From Stenotrophomonas sp. WZN-1 (GTDB lineage Bacteria; Pseudomonadota; Gammaproteobacteria; Xanthomonadales; Xanthomonadaceae), in assembly GCF_002192255.1 (NCBI RefSeq), contig NZ_CP021768.1, forward strand, positions 2,436,001 to 2,500,000: a DNA stretch of 64,000 nucleotides, in the 5' to 3' direction. A model generated the notes under the pieces. It had not been told where the DNA came from, made no database searches, and saw only the letters and a list, made by a program, of their open reading frames with translations. Both the position numbers and the translations under genes were made by a program. Shown here piece by piece: positions 61,221 to 64,000 of the stretch (position 1 is the first letter of the stretch; every line of letters begins with the position of its first letter).

Positions 61221-61901
61221 TCATGGAAGGGGCGCGCGCCAGCCACAGTCGTGGTCGGTGCCGGAAGGTCGGATCTGCAGGGTGACCGGCTGCGGCAGCG
61301 CAGCGGCATCGGGCGCCATCACCAGGCCCTGCAACGCCCGCAGCAGGCGTGCATCGCGGCGGGCACTGCCACTGCCGGACAGCAGTTCGGGCTGCTGCAC
61401 CTGGCCTTCGCCGTCGACGCGGAAGCGCAGCGTTGCGGCATAGCGGCCGGGCGCGATCTCGGGGTCGTCACAGAAGGCCGCACGCAGGCGCTGCTGCAGG
61501 CCACCATAGCGGCGGCGACGTTCGGCCTCGGGAAGATCGACGGCAACACCGGGGTCGGCGGCCGAGGACGTTCCCCGGCGCAGCACCACGCGCTGCTCGC
61601 CGATCACCTCGGCCTCGATGCCGGTGTCCTGCAGTAGCATCTGCAGCGCAGGCAGCGGCGCCAGGCTGGCGCGCAGCGCATGGCTGTTGTGGCCCGCGGC
61701 TAGATCGCCCGGGTACATCACCGACCACCCGCTGATGACACTGAAGCGCTCGACCGCCTGTTCCAGCGGCTGCGCCGGAATGTCGTAGGCATGGACACCG
61801 TCCTGCGCCACAGCGGCAAAGGACAGCAGCAGCCATGCGGCGATGGCCACTTTCCAAGTTCTGACCGCATGGTGTCCATTCAGCCCCCTGACGTAGAACA
61901 C
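61221..61901 (-). CDS. STN and TonB C-terminal domain protein (VreA-like sensor)
   Basis: A 226-residue exported protein. After a signal peptide (ending FAAVAQDGVHA) comes a STN domain (YDIPAQPLEQAVERFSVISG, HALRASLAPLPALQMLLQDT) as found at the front of signalling TonB receptors and secretins, then a TonB_C-like domain (GRYAATLRFRVDGEGQVQQP, LLRALQGLVMAPDAAALPQP). There is no plug or barrel. This combination is known from VreA of P. aeruginosa PUMA3. It should pass an envelope signal to the FecR-like protein. The GTG at 61901 was chosen (GAGGG four bases before); the frame is open to 61976. Confidence 0.82.
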   Translation of the reverse strand: MFYVRGLNGHHAVRTWKVAIAAWLLLSFAAVAQDGVHAYDIPAQPLEQAVERFSVISGWSVMYPGDLAAGHNSHALRASLAPLPALQMLLQDTGIEAEVIGEQRVVLRRGTSSAADPGVAVDLPEAERRRRYGGLQQRLRAAFCDDPEIAPGRYAATLRFRVDGEGQVQQPELLSGSGSARRDARLLRALQGLVMAPDAAALPQPVTLQIRPSGTDHDCGWRAPLP

Positions 61902-62163
61902 ATGACCCTCGGCAGCGACAGCAGCTGCAGTGGACGCGCGGCACGACCGGAACCCCGGCCCGCACGCGACCCGCAAGCGGGCTCAAACCGTACCGGGGGC
62001 ACATGTCATTGCGATGACCGCCGCCTACGGCCAACCGTCAGGCCAGCCTTCCTGGAGCCCCTCAACGCAACAGGCATCAACGAATTGAACAGACCATGTC
62101 CTCCAGGCGTGGGGTCAGAGCCCGTTGCGCAGCAACCGGATCCGGCCCCTTGCCGGCCAAAAC

Positions 62164-62183
62164 GTGTCGACCAAGGTCGACAC
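62164..62183. repeat. GTGTCGACC palindrome
   Basis: GTGTCGACC / GGTCGACAC with centre AA, one subtype of the short palindromes repeated through the window. Confidence 0.7.
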
Positions 62184-62233
62184 CCACCAAGAGCAGCTCA
62201 TGCCGTTCCGACAGAAAGCGGAAATCTGTCGAA

Positions 62234-62335
62234 GGCGGGGTGGGTCCGGTTGCAGGGGTGTCCGCGGCATGGATGCCGCGGCCAAGCCCCCATGGACGGG
62301 TTTACGGCGTCCCCTGCAACCGGACCCACCCCGCC
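62234..62335. repeat. long inverted repeat with inner hairpin
   Basis: Two perfectly complementary 25-base arms (62234-62258 and 62311-62335, starting GGCGGGGTGGG and ending CCACCCCGCC) flank 52 bases that contain a second 8-bp hairpin (CGCGGCAT / ATGCCGCG at 62263-62280). It looks like a non-coding repeat element of Stenotrophomonas. Confidence 0.8.
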
Positions 62336-62354
62336 ATCCCACGAAATGCACGCT

Positions 62355-62384
62355 GTTGCTTCGGCTGTTGCTTCGGCTGTTGCT
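62355..62384. repeat. 12-bp tandem repeat
   Basis: GTTGCTTCGGCT occurs twice and a half in a row. Confidence 0.75.
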
Positions 62385-62392
62385 CCTGAGGT

Positions 62393-62415
62393 TGCCGGCC
62401 AGCGGCCGGCACTAC
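62393..62415. repeat. SMAG palindrome (reverse)
   Basis: TGCCGGCCAGCGGCCGGCA followed by CTAC, close to the end of the lrp-like gene. Confidence 0.75.
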
Positions 62416-62455
62416 CCGCGGGTGCCGGGTGCAACCCGGCCGCAGACCCCATCCC

Positions 62456-62920
62456 TCAAAGCGGCAGCTGCGTGGTCTGCTTGATCCGCTGCATCGGGAT
62501 CTCGGTCTTGGTGTTCTGCACCCCGGCGATCCGGTTCAGGTGCTGCATCTGGAACTGCCGGTACGCATCAAGGTCCGCCACCGCCACCCGCAGCAGGAAA
62601 TCGCAGTCGCCCGCCATCAGATGGCATTCAAGCACTTCCGGGAAAGACTTGATGCTGTTGATGAAGTGATTGGTGGTGTCTTCGTCCTGCCCGCGCAGCC
62701 AGACCCGCACGAACACCGTGAAGCCACGGCCCACCATGGCCTCATTCAGCAGGGCGACGTAGCGGTCGATGTAGCCGCCCTCCTCCAGCAGCCGCACCCG
62801 CCGCAGGCAGGCCGAGGGCGAGAGGCCCACCAACCGGGCCAGCTCCAGGTTCTGCAGGCGTCCGTCACGCTGCAGGGCGTCGAGGATGCGGCGATCAAGG
62901 TTGTCGAGCTGGTACTGCAT
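62456..62920 (-). CDS. Lrp/AsnC family transcriptional regulator
   Basis: A 154-residue regulator with an N-terminal helix-turn-helix (LDRRILDALQRDGRLQNLEL, LVGLSPSACLRRVRLLEEGG) and a C-terminal RAM ligand-binding domain (LECHLMAGDCDFLLRVAVAD, NTKTEIPMQRIKQT). It probably senses an amino acid and controls the divergent azlC-azlD genes, which export or import branched-chain amino acids. The 127-base gap holds their promoters. Confidence 0.92.
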   Translation of the reverse strand: MQYQLDNLDRRILDALQRDGRLQNLELARLVGLSPSACLRRVRLLEEGGYIDRYVALLNEAMVGRGFTVFVRVWLRGQDEDTTNHFINSIKSFPEVLECHLMAGDCDFLLRVAVADLDAYRQFQMQHLNRIAGVQNTKTEIPMQRIKQTTQLPL

Positions 62921-63047
62921 GGGATTTCACCGTTGGCGCCTTTGACCGCATGGGATCTCAATATTCCCGAATTGAATGGCATCAACGCAACCCGATTTCG
63001 CGATCAGGCCGCTAGCATGGGCCACCCCCACCTCGTTGTGCCGTTCC

Positions 63048-63779
63048 ATGGACGCCCGTACCGCCCTCCCCCTGCCCGACACCTGCGATACCGCCCCGCG
63101 TGCCGAATTCCTGCGCGGCCTGCGTGCCGCCGTGCCGGTGATGATCGGCTTCATCCCCTTCGCCCTGGTGCTCGGCGCGCAGGCGGCCCAGAAGGGCCTG
63201 AGCGCACTGGAAGTGCCACTGATGACCGGCCTCAACTTCGCTGGCGGTTCGGAGTTCGCCGCCGTCGAACTGTGGACCTCGCCGCCGCACATCGCACTGA
63301 TCGTCGCGATCACCGCGCTGGTCAACAGCCGGCACCTGTTGATGGGCGCCAGCCTGGCCCCGCTGCTGCAGCACCTGCCGCGCCGCCGGGTGCTGCCGGC
63401 GCTGTTCTTCATGTGCGACGAGAGCTGGGCGATGGGCGTGGCCGATGCGCGCCGCCGCGCGCTTGGCTTCAGCCTGGCCTACTACCTGGGCGTGTCGGCA
63501 GGCCTGTACACGGTCTGGGTGGCCTGCACCGCATTGGGCGCGATCGTCGGCCCGATGCTGGGCGACATCCACGCTTATGGTTTCGACATGGCCTTCCCCG
63601 CCGTGTTCCTGGTGCTGCTGCGCGGCATGTGGCAGGGCATGAAAGCGGCGCGTCCGTGGCTGGTCAGCCTGATCGTGGCCGCAGCCACTTACCTGCTGAT
63701 CCCGGGTGCCTGGTACGTGGCCAGCGGCGCACTGGCCGGCCTGGCGGCGGCCTGGCTGCTGGCGGAGGACGCGGCATGA
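63048..63779 (+). CDS. azlC: AzlC family branched-chain amino acid transport protein
   Basis: A 243-residue inner-membrane protein of the AzlC/YgaZ family: FLRGLRAAVPVMIGFIPFAL, MTGLNFAGGSEFAAVELW, and VNSRHLLMGASLAPLL are the family pattern, with about six to seven hydrophobic segments. With AzlD/YgaH it exports valine or related amino acids. The ATG at 63048 is the start; upstream in-frame codons lack a ribosome site. It overlaps azlD by four bases. Confidence 0.9.
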   Translation: MDARTALPLPDTCDTAPRAEFLRGLRAAVPVMIGFIPFALVLGAQAAQKGLSALEVPLMTGLNFAGGSEFAAVELWTSPPHIALIVAITALVNSRHLLMGASLAPLLQHLPRRRVLPALFFMCDESWAMGVADARRRALGFSLAYYLGVSAGLYTVWVACTALGAIVGPMLGDIHAYGFDMAFPAVFLVLLRGMWQGMKAARPWLVSLIVAAATYLLIPGAWYVASGALAGLAAAWLLAEDAA

Positions 63780-64000
63780 TCTTCAATGGACTGATCCACT
63801 GGACCTCGGTGCTGACCATCGTGCTGATGGCCGCCGCCACCTACCTGACCCGCATCGTCGGCTTCCTCGCGCTGCGCAACCGCACGTTGAGCAAACGCGC
63901 AGTGACGGTGATGGAAGCCGCACCGGGCTGCGTGCTGATCTCGGTGATCGCCCCGGACTTCGTCGCCGACAAGCCCGCCGACCTGGCCGCACTGGCGATC
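63776..64000 (+). CDS. azlD: AzlD family protein, cut by the window end
   Basis: The first 75 residues of the small partner of AzlC: a hydrophobic start (VLTIVLMAAATYLTRIVGFL), then RNRTLSKRAVTVMEAAPGCV. AzlD proteins are about 100-110 residues, so roughly 30 are missing. The ATG overlaps the azlC stop as ATGA, the usual arrangement of the pair. Confidence 0.88.
   Translation, partial: MIFNGLIHWTSVLTIVLMAAATYLTRIVGFLALRNRTLSKRAVTVMEAAPGCVLISVIAPDFVADKPADLAALAI

Larger units (their letters stand above)
61902..62455. other. repeat-rich intergenic region
   Basis: About 550 bases without a gene. It holds palindromes at 62164-62183, a 25-bp perfect inverted repeat at 62234-62335, a 12-bp tandem repeat at 62355-62384 and a SMAG at 62393-62415. 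Promoter elements for the VreA-like operon should be near 61905-62050, but no Pho box or clear -35/-10 was found. Confidence 0.6.

Overview
The window is GC-rich DNA of a Stenotrophomonas-type gammaproteobacterium (Xanthomonadaceae). The evidence is codon use, the protein families, and many short palindromes that begin with GTAG or end with CTAC, as in the SMAG repeats of S. maltophilia. No rRNA, tRNA, CRISPR array, phage or complete insertion sequence was found.

1-8.3 kb, mixed housekeeping and accessory genes: the 5' part of an exported GH92 mannosidase, a small unknown protein, a degenerate exported Nudix protein, a host-attachment-family protein coupled to a thioredoxin, a ProP-type osmolyte transporter, a Phd-like antitoxin with a zeta-like kinase toxin, and an HWE histidine kinase with its response regulator.

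8.4-15.6 kb (minus strand): ECF sigma factor, FecR anti-sigma, a STN-type TonB-dependent receptor, a small exported beta-barrel protein resembling hemophilins, and a Slam (DUF560) outer-membrane translocon. This reads as a type XI secretion system that exports a ligand-binding protein for its neighbouring receptor, under cell-surface signalling.

15.7-22.4 kb (plus strand): a Zur-box-like palindrome, then a TonB-dependent receptor, an exported and membrane-anchored CobN-like chelatase-family protein, a MotA/TolQ/ExbB-like channel protein and a DUF2149 protein, translationally coupled. From memory this matches the zinc-starvation operon PA1922-PA1925 of Pseudomonas aeruginosa.

22.4-26.8 kb: a LysR regulator divergent from pirin, two isochorismatase-like hydrolases and an OsmC-family protein (redox or electrophile stress), then a small Phd-like protein.

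26.8-61.9 kb: one large island that resembles the P. aeruginosa PUMA3/Hxc locus. From the right it holds a STN-TonB_C sensor protein (VreA-like), ECF sigma (VreI-like), FecR-like regulator (VreR-like), two Phd-like fusion proteins, the type II secretion genes gspG-K-L-M-D-E-F, a PstS-like exported phosphate-binding protein, a 4127-residue TpsA exoprotein, gspHIJ on the other strand, gspC, a small exported protein, TpsB, an ExbB with a lectin-like extracellular part, ExbD, TonB and a porin. The likely logic is that an envelope signal, perhaps phosphate limitation, activates the sigma factor, which drives a dedicated T2SS and a two-partner secretion system served by its own TonB-ExbBD motor.

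61.9-64 kb: a repeat-rich gap, an Lrp/AsnC regulator, and divergent azlC and azlD (azlD cut by the window end).
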